This document shows positions 25,613 to 34,206 of a DNA stretch of 64,000 nucleotides, in pieces. This stretch comes from CAZICM01 sp964537685. Lineage in GTDB: Bacteria > Myxococcota_A > Polyangia > Polyangiales > Polyangiaceae. Both the position numbers and the translations under genes were made by a program. Position 1 is the first letter of the stretch. Each line of letters opens with the position of its first letter. The stretch lies in the NCBI GenBank assembly GCA_964537685.1, contig CAZICM010000008.1:124001-188000 (forward strand), in the 5' to 3' direction. The notes under the pieces were generated by a model. The model was not told the origin of the DNA. It ran no database searches and saw only the letters and a program-made list of their open reading frames with translations.

Positions 25613-26850
25613 CCTGGCACCTCCGGCAGGCGCAGGGCTTCTACGCCGGGAAGTTTTTTGCCTTCGATGAGCTCGAGGGATGCGCCTCCGCCCGTGGAGA
25701 TATGGCCAAAGCCTTTGGCGATGTCTTCGCCGGCTTTTTTAACGGCCGCCGCGCTGTCGCCTCCGCCCACCACGGTAAAACCGGGTACGCGGCTCATGAT
25801 CCGGGCGATTTCCATCGTGCCGTGCGCAAAGGCCGCCGTCTCAAAGAGACCCATCGGGCCATTCCAGAATACCGTCTTGGCCCGGCCAATTTCCTTGCTG
25901 AAGAGCTCGATGGTGCGAGGCCCGATATCGAGCGCCATGGTGCCTTCCGGCAAGGTATCCGCGCTGCACGCTTCGCCCGCCGTTGCATCGAGCCCGGTTG
26001 CCGCGATTACGTCCACCGGCAGAAGCACCGAAACGCCTTTGCCCTCGGCCTTGCTCAAGATGGTGCGGGCCAGTGCGAGCTTGTCTTCTTCGATGCGGCT
26101 CTTCTGCATCTTTTTGCCTTGAGCCGCGAGGAAGGTATTGGCCATCGCGCCGCCAATGCACAGCGCATCCACATGGTTGAGCAGCGCTTCCACCACATCG
26201 ATTTTATCCGACACTTTGGCGCCGCCGAGCACGGCCACATAAGGCTTCTGGGGCCTGTCGGTCAGCTTGCTCAGCGCCTCGAGCTCCTTGCGCATCAAAA
26301 ATCCTGCAGCGCGTTCGCGAATCATCCGCGGAAGCGCATGCACAGAAGCGTGAGCCCGGTGCGCCGCACCAAACGCATCGTTGATGTACACATCGCACAG
26401 CTCGGCAAGCTGGCGCGCAAAGCCTTCCTCGTCCGCTTCTTCTTCCTCGTGAAAACGAAGGTTTTCAAGCAAACAAATCTGCTTTCCGCGCAGGTCATAA
26501 ATGACTTTCTTGGGCGCGTCGCCCACGCAGTCCTCGGGCAGATGAACTTCATAGCCCGTCAGTTCGGCGAGGCGCGTGCCACAAGGCTCGAGCGACAGAC
26601 CTTCGCGCTTGCCTGGTTTGGGCCTTCCCATATGCGAGGCCAGAATCACCTTCGCGCCCGCTTCGACACAGAATTTAATGGTCGGAAGCGCTTCGCGAAT
26701 ACGTGAATCATCGGTGATCGCACCCGTTTTCTTGTCGAGCGGCACATTGAAATCGACGCGGATAAACACGCGCTTTCCCGACAGCGCTGAAGCTTCGCCT
26801 TCACCGGCCTTGCCCAGCTCGTCGAGGAACCGGATTCCCGAGAGCTTCAT
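25609..26850 (-). CDS. pgk: Phosphoglycerate kinase
   Basis: 413 residues, normal length. It transfers phosphate from 1,3-bisphosphoglycerate to ADP. Signatures: RVDFNVPLD near the N-terminus, SHMGRPK, a LLENLRFH block, AVLGGAKVSDKI, WNGPMG and the C-terminal nucleotide loop VVGGGDSAAAVKKAG with STGGGASLE. It lies 3 bp after gap and overlaps tpiA by 4 bp, so expression is coupled. Confidence 0.97.
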   Translation of the reverse strand: MKLSGIRFLDELGKAGEGEASALSGKRVFIRVDFNVPLDKKTGAITDDSRIREALPTIKFCVEAGAKVILASHMGRPKPGKREGLSLEPCGTRLAELTGYEVHLPEDCVGDAPKKVIYDLRGKQICLLENLRFHEEEEADEEGFARQLAELCDVYINDAFGAAHRAHASVHALPRMIRERAAGFLMRKELEALSKLTDRPQKPYVAVLGGAKVSDKIDVVEALLNHVDALCIGGAMANTFLAAQGKKMQKSRIEEDKLALARTILSKAEGKGVSVLLPVDVIAATGLDATAGEACSADTLPEGTMALDIGPRTIELFSKEIGRAKTVFWNGPMGLFETAAFAHGTMEIARIMSRVPGFTVVGGGDSAAAVKKAGEDIAKGFGHISTGGGASLELIEGKKLPGVEALRLPEVPG

Positions 26851-26853
26851 CGG

Positions 26854-27879
26854 CTACAGACCTTTCCGGGCCATCATCAGCGCGAGGTCAACCATGCGGT
26901 GGGAGAAGCCCATTTCGTTGTCGTACCAGGCGAAGACTTTGGCGAAACGATCGCCCAAGAGCTGCGTCATCGTGGCATCGAAGGTGCTCGACGCGGGGCA
27001 GCCAATGAAGTCGTTGGAGACGAGTTCGGTCTCGGTATAGTCGAGGATATTGTGCATCGGACCCGAATCCGCTGCGGCTTTCATCGCCGCATGAATGGAT
27101 TCTTTGGTCATCGGTTTCTCGGTCTCGACGGTTAGATCGACCAGCGACACATCGACGGTGGGCACGCGGATCGCCAAACCATCGAACTTGCCCTTAAGCT
27201 CGGGAATCACTTCCGAAAGCGCCTTGGCCGCGCCCGTCGACGAAGGAATCATGCTAACGGCCGCCGCGCGCGCCCTTCGCAAATCGCCTTTGCGGTGCGG
27301 GATATCGAGCAGGTTCTGGTCGTTGGTGTACGAATGAATGGTTGTCATCAGGCCGCGGACGATGCCGAAATTGTCCAGCAGCACCTTGGCGACCGGCGCC
27401 AGGCAGTTGGTCGTGCACGATCCGTTCGACACAATGTGATGCTTGGCCGGATCGTAGGAAGCATCGTTAACGCCCATCACCAGCGTGACATCGGGGCCTT
27501 TGGCGGGCGCGCTGATAATGACTTTTTTCGCGCCGGCATTGACATGCGCCGACGCCTTGGCCTTGTCGGTGAACAAGCCCGTGCACTCCAGCACGATGTC
27601 CACGCCCATCGCCTTCCAGGGAAGCTCATTGGGATCTTTATGCGCCAGCACGGCGACTTTGTTGTCGCCGACCGTCAGGTACCCTTCGCCGTGACCCACG
27701 GCCGCCTCTTTGAATTCGCGATGAATTGAGTCATAGCGGAGCAAGTGCGCGAGCGTTTTCGGATCGGTCAAGTCGTTAATGGCCACGACCTCCAAATCCT
27801 TCACATTGCGTTGAACGAGCGCCCGAACAATGCACCGGCCGATACGCCCAAACCCATTAATTGCGATCTTCGTCGCCAT
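26854..27879 (-). CDS. gap: Glyceraldehyde-3-phosphate dehydrogenase, type I
   Basis: 341 residues. NAD fold INGFGRIGRCIVRAL at the N-terminus, catalytic Cys in SNGSCTTNCLAPV, a GRRARAAAVSMIPSSTGAAKA-like phosphate loop (seen as SMIPSSTGAAKALSEV) and WYDNEMGFSHRMVDL near the end. ATG 27879 is preceded by AAGGAG at good spacing. First gene of the gap-pgk-tpiA-secG operon, which continues without an obvious terminator into the glycan genes. Confidence 0.97.
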   Translation of the reverse strand: MATKIAINGFGRIGRCIVRALVQRNVKDLEVVAINDLTDPKTLAHLLRYDSIHREFKEAAVGHGEGYLTVGDNKVAVLAHKDPNELPWKAMGVDIVLECTGLFTDKAKASAHVNAGAKKVIISAPAKGPDVTLVMGVNDASYDPAKHHIVSNGSCTTNCLAPVAKVLLDNFGIVRGLMTTIHSYTNDQNLLDIPHRKGDLRRARAAAVSMIPSSTGAAKALSEVIPELKGKFDGLAIRVPTVDVSLVDLTVETEKPMTKESIHAAMKAAADSGPMHNILDYTETELVSNDFIGCPASSTFDATMTQLLGDRFAKVFAWYDNEMGFSHRMVDLALMMARKGL

Positions 27880-27964
27880 CGCAGATACTCCTTGATTGCC
27901 GTCGATTGACGTTGGTTGTCTTTGGGATTTCGCGCGCGATTCCTACGCCTCTATGTTTGGCCGG

Positions 27965-29899
27965 TCAAGCCACTCGGCTGGCTTCGTACAACGTGCCGTC
28001 TTCAGCCAGGACAAACAACAGGTCTTCGCGCACGCTTGCCGCCACTAAATTCGTTTGGCATTTGGGATCTAAAGGCACGCGAATCCATACGTCCCCCACC
28101 CTTTGCATCAGCCTGGCCTGGGTGCCGGCGGCCCAAGGCTTGCCCATGGAATCCAAGGCCAATGCCTTCAGATCGCGGGTGGTCTGCACGGCTTCCAACA
28201 GCGCTGTGTGTCCCGGCTGATCGGCGGATGGAGAAGAGACTGGCACCAGGCGAAGCGCATGTCCTCCGCTTCCCACAACATAAGCGCCGCCCTGAGGCGC
28301 GGGCACCATCGCAAACAAATGACCGGTGCGGCCCCAAGCGATTTCCCTCACGGCGCCGCCTTGAATTTCAAACAGCGCACCATGCGCACCGCACACCAAC
28401 AGCGTTTGAGGCCCCGCTCGCACAGCACCGTAGAGCCGCGTCGATCCTTCAATGGTGAGCACCTGAGGCACGCCGCCCCAGGGCAAAATGATGGCGGCAC
28501 CCATGGATCGCGATAGTTTTTCACCGACGAGCACAAGGCCCTCCGCATCGGCGAACCCGCCGAGCAGCGTCATATCCCGTTCATTGATGTAGAGCCTCTC
28601 GGCCTCGCCGCTTTCATGCACGATGGCGATCAGGCTTGTATCGCCCATCAGCACCAATTTGCCCGAAGGCGCCTTAATCACGCTGCGCAAGAGGCGGGTA
28701 TCGACGGCGGGCGGCATTTGCATCGCCGACCATTGGCCGGCCGCCATGCAAAACAGGCCCCGGGCCCCCACAGCGACAATCGATCCACCGCTGATAAACA
28801 CGGCCGCGCGCAATTGTTCATTGCGCAAAGGAGGCACAACGGCGCGCCATGCAGGCATGGGCATCCGCACCTGAGGAAGCGCCGTGGGCCTCGCTCCAGT
28901 GTCGACCGACTCGCTTTGCGCGGCCGCGGGAAGGCGCACCAAAAGCTCGCGAAGCAAAGGCTCTGTACGCGCCCAAAAATCTTTCACCGATGCATGGCGC
29001 GTGACGGGATCGGGCCCTGTCGCCCTCGCGATTTCGCGATCGAGCGCGGCCAAAATATCGGGTCTGTCGCGAAGCTCTCGAGGCAGTGAAGCGGCGGCGC
29101 GGGCCAGCGAAGGACGATCGGCCGTTTGCATACGCGCCATCACCCGCAGCGCGTTATCGCCCGGCTTGCATGGAAAGGCTTCTTGACCTGCCAGAAGCTC
29201 AAACAGAATCGCCGCCATCGAAAAAATATCGGTTTGGGCACTGACGCGCGCATTGCCCATTTCGTATTGCTCCGGCGGCGCATATCCCAGACTCGCCCCG
29301 GCGAAGGTTCCCGTTTGATACACGCTCGCGTCGCGCATCTTCGCCAAGCCGAAATCCGTAATTTTTAAAAGATCTTGGCCGCCTTCATCGGCGATCAGAA
29401 TATTGCCCGGCTTCACATCGCGGTGAACGATCTGCTGGTCATGCACGGTCTGAAGCGCACGGGCGAGCTGGCGCATCAGCTTATGCACACGGGCCACGGC
29501 AAAAGCGCCGCCCGCCTCGCGCATCATTTGTTCCAGCGTGCGGCCGGCCACATACTCCAGCACAACAAAAGGCAGCAAAATCTCTATATTTGAAGCTGAA
29601 ATCGGATGCTCGCCCCTATCCAGCAGACGCACGATATTTGAATCGGGCGGCGAGATAGACGACAGCGTTTTCAGCGCCTCGGTCTCGCGCTCAAAACGCG
29701 CCCGCGCCTCTTCGTTTGCGGGCTCGGGGCGAAGCATTTTCACAGCGACCCACACCCCGCTGGGCTCGAGATGATTGGCCTTGAATACCCAACCCTGCCC
29801 GCCCTCACTTAACAGTTCGCGCAGAAAGCACCGTACCCCCGTTTTTCCGGTCACGGCGGTTCCCAGGAGGGCATTGCGGAGCTCTTGCCCGGATTGCAC
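27965..29899 (-). CDS. Ser/Thr protein kinase with C-terminal propeller-like domain
   Basis: 644 residues from GTG 29899. The kinase domain fills ~25-330: glycine loop SEGGQGWVFKAN, VAVKML lysine, HRDVKPGNIL catalytic loop (~160), DFGLAK, and the GYAPPEQYE activation segment. The region from ~355 lacks a membrane segment and consists of regularly spaced ~40-residue blocks (VAVGARGLFCM, LVLMGDTSLIAIV, LVLVGEKL, LLVCGAHGALFEI, YVVGSGGHALRLV, FVLAEDGTLYEA), as in a beta-propeller. It is therefore a cytoplasmic Hanks-type kinase with a built-in ligand or protein-binding domain. Such kinases abound in Myxococcota. No SD site is visible. Confidence 0.88.
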   Translation of the reverse strand: MQSGQELRNALLGTAVTGKTGVRCFLRELLSEGGQGWVFKANHLEPSGVWVAVKMLRPEPANEEARARFERETEALKTLSSISPPDSNIVRLLDRGEHPISASNIEILLPFVVLEYVAGRTLEQMMREAGGAFAVARVHKLMRQLARALQTVHDQQIVHRDVKPGNILIADEGGQDLLKITDFGLAKMRDASVYQTGTFAGASLGYAPPEQYEMGNARVSAQTDIFSMAAILFELLAGQEAFPCKPGDNALRVMARMQTADRPSLARAAASLPRELRDRPDILAALDREIARATGPDPVTRHASVKDFWARTEPLLRELLVRLPAAAQSESVDTGARPTALPQVRMPMPAWRAVVPPLRNEQLRAAVFISGGSIVAVGARGLFCMAAGQWSAMQMPPAVDTRLLRSVIKAPSGKLVLMGDTSLIAIVHESGEAERLYINERDMTLLGGFADAEGLVLVGEKLSRSMGAAIILPWGGVPQVLTIEGSTRLYGAVRAGPQTLLVCGAHGALFEIQGGAVREIAWGRTGHLFAMVPAPQGGAYVVGSGGHALRLVPVSSPSADQPGHTALLEAVQTTRDLKALALDSMGKPWAAGTQARLMQRVGDVWIRVPLDPKCQTNLVAASVREDLLFVLAEDGTLYEASRVA

Positions 29900-29967
29900 G
29901 GGCCAACGCTACAACAGAAGCGGGGATTGAGGATTGGGTTTTGATAGGGGAAGGCAAGCCCGGGCTG

Positions 29968-30291
29968 TCAAACGCCGAGCAGGGAGACCAATTTCTCTTT
30001 GTTGGTCAAACCGGCGTGCTGGCCCGACTTCTGACCGCCTTTGAACACCATCACCGTAGGCACGCTGCGCACGCCATATTTCCGCGTAACAATCGGCGCA
30101 TCGTCGATATCGAGCTTGCCCACTTTCACCTTACCCGCAAATTCATCGGCCAATTTCTCAACGATCGGCGCGAGCGCCTTGCAAGGCCCGCACCAGGTTG
30201 CCGTAAAATCCACGAGCACGGGCACATCGGACTTGAGCACTTCGCTCTCAAAGTTTGCATCGGTGAAAACCAACACGTTTGCACTAGCCAT
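29968..30291 (-). CDS. trxA: Thioredoxin
   Basis: 107 residues from ATG 30291, with GAGGAGAAAG upstream. The active site WCGPC is at 33-37, preceded by VLVDFTATW; the cis-Pro motif SVPTVMVFKGG and the length are those of classical TrxA. It reduces cytoplasmic disulfides. It is divergent from the gene at 30398, and the putative AhpD-like selenoprotein lies just beyond, so it could be an electron donor for it (inference from position). Confidence 0.95.
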   Translation of the reverse strand: MASANVLVFTDANFESEVLKSDVPVLVDFTATWCGPCKALAPIVEKLADEFAGKVKVGKLDIDDAPIVTRKYGVRSVPTVMVFKGGQKSGQHAGLTNKEKLVSLLGV

Positions 30292-30397
30292 TGCGCTTTC
30301 TCCTCTGAAGACGGGAACCTTAAGACCTGCTTTGCCGCCCCGCAAGGGGGCCGCAAAAAGATCGCCGCCCTGTCGCTTTCACAGGGATTTATGCGAA

Positions 30398-31111
30398 ATG
30401 CCCGGCCCCTTTGCACGCTTCTACTGGGCGATGAGAGCGGCGACAGCATTGATCTCTTCCGTTCTGATTCATCTTTGGGTAAACCGGCAAACGGCTATCA
30501 AGATGGCGTCGGACGAAATCACGCAGAAACACTTGAACAAGCTCCGCATTCGCGGCGCGCCCTCCACCATACCCGGCAGCTCGGGCATTGTCGGCCAATA
30601 CGAGGCCGAGGAAGTGTGGCGCCAGACTGGACGGGCGCTGGTGCTGCCCCTGGACAAAAGCAACCTAAGCGCGCTCACGCTGCGCAACGCGTTTGAGAAG
30701 CTTTCGCATGTAGCCGAGCATCAGAAGCTTGTGGCGATAGAAGAGCCGATGTTTGCGCTGAAGGGCGATCCGAGCCTCGATCCGCCGCATCAATGGGAAT
30801 ACGAAGCGGTGCTCCCGATACGCGGAGCGGCGAAGGCAGAAGGCGAAGTCTCGGTGACGCGCATTCAGGGCGGAATGCATATAGCGACGGAGACGCCGCG
30901 CGGGCTGCGGGATTTACGCAACGTGTATGTATATTTGTTTGGAAAGTTTCTGCCTGCGAAGAAGCAGGAACTGATGCGCCCTTATATTTTGCACCAGGCG
31001 CAGGGCGTAATCACCGGCCATCACGACGACGAATTATTGATTCACATATTCGTGCCTGCGGTGCTGTCGATCAAACCGGTACCGGTACCTGGCGAGTCGG
31101 CGGAAGCGTAG
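30398..31111 (+). CDS. GyrI-like (effector-binding-type) domain protein
   Basis: 237 residues from ATG 30398; ATG 30503 (MASDEITQKHL) would remove a hydrophobic N-terminal segment (ATALISSVLIHLWV) that could be a membrane anchor or artefact, so the start is uncertain. The body has paired beta-alpha blocks ending in ELLIHIFVPAVLSI, reminiscent of the GyrI-like small-molecule-binding fold, with WEYEAVLPI and VYVYLFGKF. The family assignment is tentative. It is followed after 28 bp by the AhpD-like gene, so they are probably co-transcribed. Confidence 0.55.
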   Translation: MPGPFARFYWAMRAATALISSVLIHLWVNRQTAIKMASDEITQKHLNKLRIRGAPSTIPGSSGIVGQYEAEEVWRQTGRALVLPLDKSNLSALTLRNAFEKLSHVAEHQKLVAIEEPMFALKGDPSLDPPHQWEYEAVLPIRGAAKAEGEVSVTRIQGGMHIATETPRGLRDLRNVYVYLFGKFLPAKKQELMRPYILHQAQGVITGHHDDELLIHIFVPAVLSIKPVPVPGESAEA

Positions 31112-31139
31112 CGGCGGGCGGGCCGGAGGAGGTTCTGCG

Positions 31140-31703
31140 ATGACCTGGATTCGGACGATCGGCATGACGGAAGCCGATGAAAAACTCCGTCAAGCCATAG
31201 AAGACCAAAAGGGGCTATATCCGATAGAATACGCGACGCCCTCGGTACCTCAAGCGGCAGGGGCAGCGGGGATTGTTGCCTCGCACAGCTTAATACCGGA
31301 AGCGCTGTATCACGCCTTTTCGACCTTTGGGGCGTTGATGTCGCCGGAATTACCATTGAAGCGGCATCAGCACGAGATGATCGCGACGATGGTTTCGGTG
31401 ACCAACCAGTGTGTGTACTGAACGCAGGCGCACGCAGAGTTTCTGCGTCGAGTCACATTAGATGATGGGCTGGTGCAGGCGTTACGGGACGATTTTGAGC
31501 AGGCGCCGATCACGGAGACGGATCGGGTGATGCTTCGCTATGTGGTAAAGCTGACGAAGGACGCCACGAAAGTCTCGCCAACGGATCACGAGGAACTGCG
31601 GAGAGTTGGATTTGACGATCGGGGGATTTTACAGATTACGCTGATCGCCTCGTGGTTCAATTACATCAACCGGGTAGCGGATGCGTTGGGGGTAGGGCGC
31701 TGA
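31140..31703 (+). CDS. AhpD-like/CMD peroxidase-related protein, putative selenoprotein (CxxU)
   Basis: Two collinear pieces in one frame, 31140-31418 and 31422-31703, are separated only by UGA (31419-31421). Read through as Sec the product is 187 residues and matches the 'peroxidase-related' carboxymuconolactone decarboxylase family, with ALYHAFSTFGALMSPELPL, VTNQCVY-U-TQAHAEFLRR, ILQITLIASWFNYINRVAD and a C-terminal LGVG. In that family the motif is NxCxYCxxxH; the UGA replaces the second Cys, the attacking thiol in AhpD. A hairpin with the properties of a bacterial SECIS follows. AhpD-like and CMD-domain selenoproteins are known in bacteria. A nonsense mutation or sequencing error is the alternative, but codon quality continues undisturbed after the UGA. 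Confidence 0.82.
31419..31448 (+). promoter_or_regulatory. In-frame UGA plus bacterial SECIS-like hairpin
   Basis: UGA at 31419-31421. ACGCAGA (31432-31438), loop GTT (31439-31441), TCTGCGT (31442-31448): a perfect 7-bp stem whose loop starts with G, 17 nt after the UGA. Reported rules for bacterial SECIS elements ask for a stem just downstream of UGA, a small apical loop with G in its first two positions and 16-37 nt spacing; this fits. Confidence 0.72.
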
Positions 31704-31723
31704 GCGCGCGATTCGCCTTCAAA

Positions 31724-32742
31724 TCAGGAGCGCGGAAGATCAGCAGATAACTGCTCGACCTCATCGCGCGACAGCTCGGTGATGGCCATCACTTGCTCGA
31801 TGGGCAGACCCGCATGCAGCATGCGCTGGGCGANNNNNNNNNNNNNNNNNNNNNNNNNNNNNNNNNNNNNNNNNNNNNNNNNNNNNNNNNNNNNNNNNNN
31901 NNNNNNNNNNNNNNNNNNNNNNNNNNNNNNNNNTCAACACGGCCTTCAACACGGCCTTTTTCCACGCCTTTTTCTACGCCTTTTTCAAAACCCTCTTCCA
32001 CGCCCTCCATCCTGGCACCCGCAATCAGCGTGCGCTCCAGCCATTGCTTCTCCTGCCGCGCTTCATACAAATCCCTCACACGCTGATCCGCCTGCAATCG
32101 CTCCAATTCCAGAACCGCTTGTTTGACTTCCGGCGCTACCCATGGCGCATCGAGTAAATCTCTTTGAACCTGCATGTTCGAGCCTTCCTTCAAAAAAAGC
32201 ATCCACTGATCCGTGAGCGAAAGGACTTCTTCTCCAGGAGTTTTTCTCCATTTAGGCACTTCCACAAGCACAATCTGAAGGTGCTTCGAAAAAACCTCTC
32301 CGTGTTTCCGCCCGCGCAATTCAAAGGCTTCCTTGAAATGCTCTCGCCCCGCAAACATCGCAAAATCCGCTATCGATAGCATCACCAGCGGCTTGAGTGC
32401 CGTGTAGTCTTCCTTCGCCCGCAGTTGCTGCACATATCTGCGAGCCGCATAAAACAACATCCGCTCCGCAAATGCCTTGTGAGGCTGTAGTTGTACCTCC
32501 AGCCCAAAACGATGCCCGCGCACATCCCGCACCAGCAAATCCAGTTCGTCTTCTTTGCCATCCGCAGCTTCCTGTTCGCTGTGCAGCCGCATCATCTCAA
32601 TATCAACGATTTGCTCGTCCTGCGGCCAGTCCAGCAACCCATTCAGCAAACTGATCAAAATCTTCTTGTTGTCCTCGCGCCCAAAAATAGCTTTGAAGAT
32701 AATGTCTTGCTTGGGATCGAATCCGCGTTCGCCGTTCTTCAC
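31724..32742 (-). CDS. Rpn-type PD-(D/E)XK nuclease family protein (contains assembly gap)
   Basis: Starts at GTG 32742 with AAGGAC upstream: NGERGFDPKQDIIFKAIFG is the classic opening of the Rpn/'PD-(D/E)XK nuclease family transposase' group (recombination-promoting nucleases). DELDLLVRD..G..FGLEVQLQ supplies the D...ExQ catalytic core. The C-terminal region is a run of Glu/Lys/Gly repeats (EGFEKGVEKGVEKGRVEG) interrupted by a 100-N gap; beyond it the reading frame resumes as QRMLHAGLPIEQVMAITELS and ends at TGA 31724-31726. The frame differs across the placeholder, as expected for a gap of unknown size. Members act in RecA-independent recombination in E. coli; here its role is unknown. Confidence 0.85.
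31834..31933. other. Scaffold gap of exactly 100 N in the Rpn repeat region
   Basis: Placeholder gap located inside short tandem repeats encoding (E)KG(V/R)-type units, a known source of assembly failure. The flanks are both coding on the minus strand, and 100 bp does not keep the frame, so the true length is not 100. Confidence 0.95.
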
Positions 32743-32827
32743 TAGGCCGTCCTTTCGGAGGGATGTGCAATCCCTTCCTAGAGGATCATGCCTCGCGAGG
32801 CAATCTGTTTATGTTGGTGGAGTACGA

Positions 32828-33514
32828 TTAACCCCCATCCCCCTGCCCCGCCTCTTCAGTCTCCGCCTCCGCAGCGGCATCATCATCCTCCACGTCCGGA
32901 AAAATTAAGTCCTGCTTGGCCCTATCGTCCGGGAAGGCCGCCCGAACCAGACCCATTACCTTGTCCAGCATCCGGTAATGCTCGCTCCTCAGCGCAAATT
33001 CCGCCCGGTATGCATCCAAATAAGCATCCCGCGCAACCTTGACCGCATCGGCCGCCGCCTTCAGCGAGGCCAGCGATGCCTCGATTTTAGGAAGCCATTC
33101 GCTCCGGTAGCCATCCATTTCGGGTAGCTTGGATTTTGTTATTCTATCCACCAAGGCTTCGGTCGGGGGAATTTGCCTTGTTCCATAGGGGGCAACGACA
33201 GGCCCTAATCCATCGGGAAAGGCGGCTTTGCAAATGGTGCCATAACGTCCGCCATCGGCAATTTCAGCGGCCCGATATGCCTGCCGAATAAGCTGGTCGG
33301 TTTGGTAGTGCGCAAAGCGGAAGTAGGAGCGCTTTTCGGTAAGGGGCTTTTTCAGGCCGCGCCTGATATTGTACAACGTGTGCAGCTCATCGTTAACGGC
33401 GGTCCAAGAGGGGACCAACGCCTGGGTTTCAGGAAAGAACCCAAGGCCAACAGCCAGGCCAATGCCATAGTCCACGCGAACCGGAGAATCCGCGTTCTTT
33501 CTGTATTTTCGCAT
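32828..33514 (-). CDS. Hypothetical protein
   Basis: 228 residues from ATG 33514, with GGGAGGAAC upstream, a strong RBS that decides the start. No family was recognised. It is mostly helical, with a Lys/Ala-rich central helix (SLASLKAAADAVKVARDAY) and an acidic tail (DVEDDDAAAEAETEEA). Phe/Tyr-rich SYFRFAHYQTDQLIRQAYR is a noticeable block. It lies between the Rpn-type gene and a repeat-rich gene-free stretch, so it is probably accessory. Confidence 0.6.
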   Translation of the reverse strand: MRKYRKNADSPVRVDYGIGLAVGLGFFPETQALVPSWTAVNDELHTLYNIRRGLKKPLTEKRSYFRFAHYQTDQLIRQAYRAAEIADGGRYGTICKAAFPDGLGPVVAPYGTRQIPPTEALVDRITKSKLPEMDGYRSEWLPKIEASLASLKAAADAVKVARDAYLDAYRAEFALRSEHYRMLDKVMGLVRAAFPDDRAKQDLIFPDVEDDDAAAEAETEEAGQGDGG

Positions 33515-33677
33515 GCTTGTTCCTCCCATCGGCGGTGTGAATGCTGTGTACAGGTCCGCCGAATGCGCGCTTTGTAACGCGAAAAAAGAGGGCGGGCAAC
33601 CCTTTTTGATGTTCAATGCCCGAATCGTGTGGAAGCGGGCCACCGCCCATACACCTGAAATCCATATTTCGGCCGGC

Positions 33678-33971
33678 GACCAAGGCCCTCGGCGCAAACG
33701 AAATGACTCGTGCGCTCGTTGACCATGCCACTTTAGATGCGCAAAGGGGGAATGGTTCTTGTTGACCAAGCCCCTCAGCGCGAACCGAGGGGCTCGGTTG
33801 TCGAATGATTTTCCATGTTCCGTTTGAACTGAGGGGCAAAAACAAAAGTGACCGAGGCCCTCAAGCCGCTCAAAGGGGGAATGGTGCTCAGCGCCTAAGG
33901 GGGTCCAGGCGCGTGGAGGGTAGGTGTCGACGTTTATTTTCCAGATTCAGTTCGCGCTAAGGGGCTTGGTC
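33678..33971. repeat. Four dispersed ~21-bp repeats, one inverted, plus a hairpin
   Basis: The 542-bp stretch 33515-34056 has no convincing gene. Copies at 33678-33698, 33764-33784 and 33850-33870 begin GACC(A/G)AGGCCCTC or GACCAAGCCCCTC; a fourth at 33951-33971 is the reverse complement and differs from the second at one base. The second copy also forms AGCCCCTC/GAGGGGCT (33769-33776 and 33787-33794). A 15-bp direct repeat CAAAGGGGGAATGGT occurs at 33742 and 33871. Confidence 0.7.
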
Positions 33972-34056
33972 ACAACTGGGCGGGGGTGGTTTGCAGGGTG
34001 GGAGCCCTTGGCCCCAACAAAACCCAGCGCAAAAAAATTCTTGCTATCTATATGCG

Positions 34057-34194
34057 ATGGAATTAGGGTCGCCCTTCGTCCAAGCCGCCCGAGCCTGGAG
34101 AGAAGCCTTCACGCCCATGAAGATCCCGCCTCGCATTGAAGAGAACCTCGCCGCTCCGCACGACATAACGATAGCAGATGTTTACGATAAGTGA
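34057..34194 (+). CDS. Possible 45-residue protein
   Basis: Short frame from ATG 34057 (MELGSPFVQAARAWREAF...ADVYDK). It is amphipathic-looking and ends 12 bp before the next start, so it may be part of the same transcript. No family was recognised and no good SD is seen; it may be a fragment. Confidence 0.3.
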   Translation: MELGSPFVQAARAWREAFTPMKIPPRIEENLAAPHDITIADVYDK

Positions 34195-34206
34195 GGTCGA
34201 TTATTC

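Noticed and set aside
25037..26122. 361-residue plus-strand ORF opposite tpiA/pgk
   Set aside because: Mirror frame of two well-conserved glycolytic genes.
31140..31703. Simple pseudogene or sequencing-error reading of the interrupted AhpD-like gene
   Set aside because: UGA falls exactly on the catalytic Cys codon, a SECIS-like hairpin follows, and no other disruption is present; kept as a selenoprotein with the pseudogene as the stated alternative.
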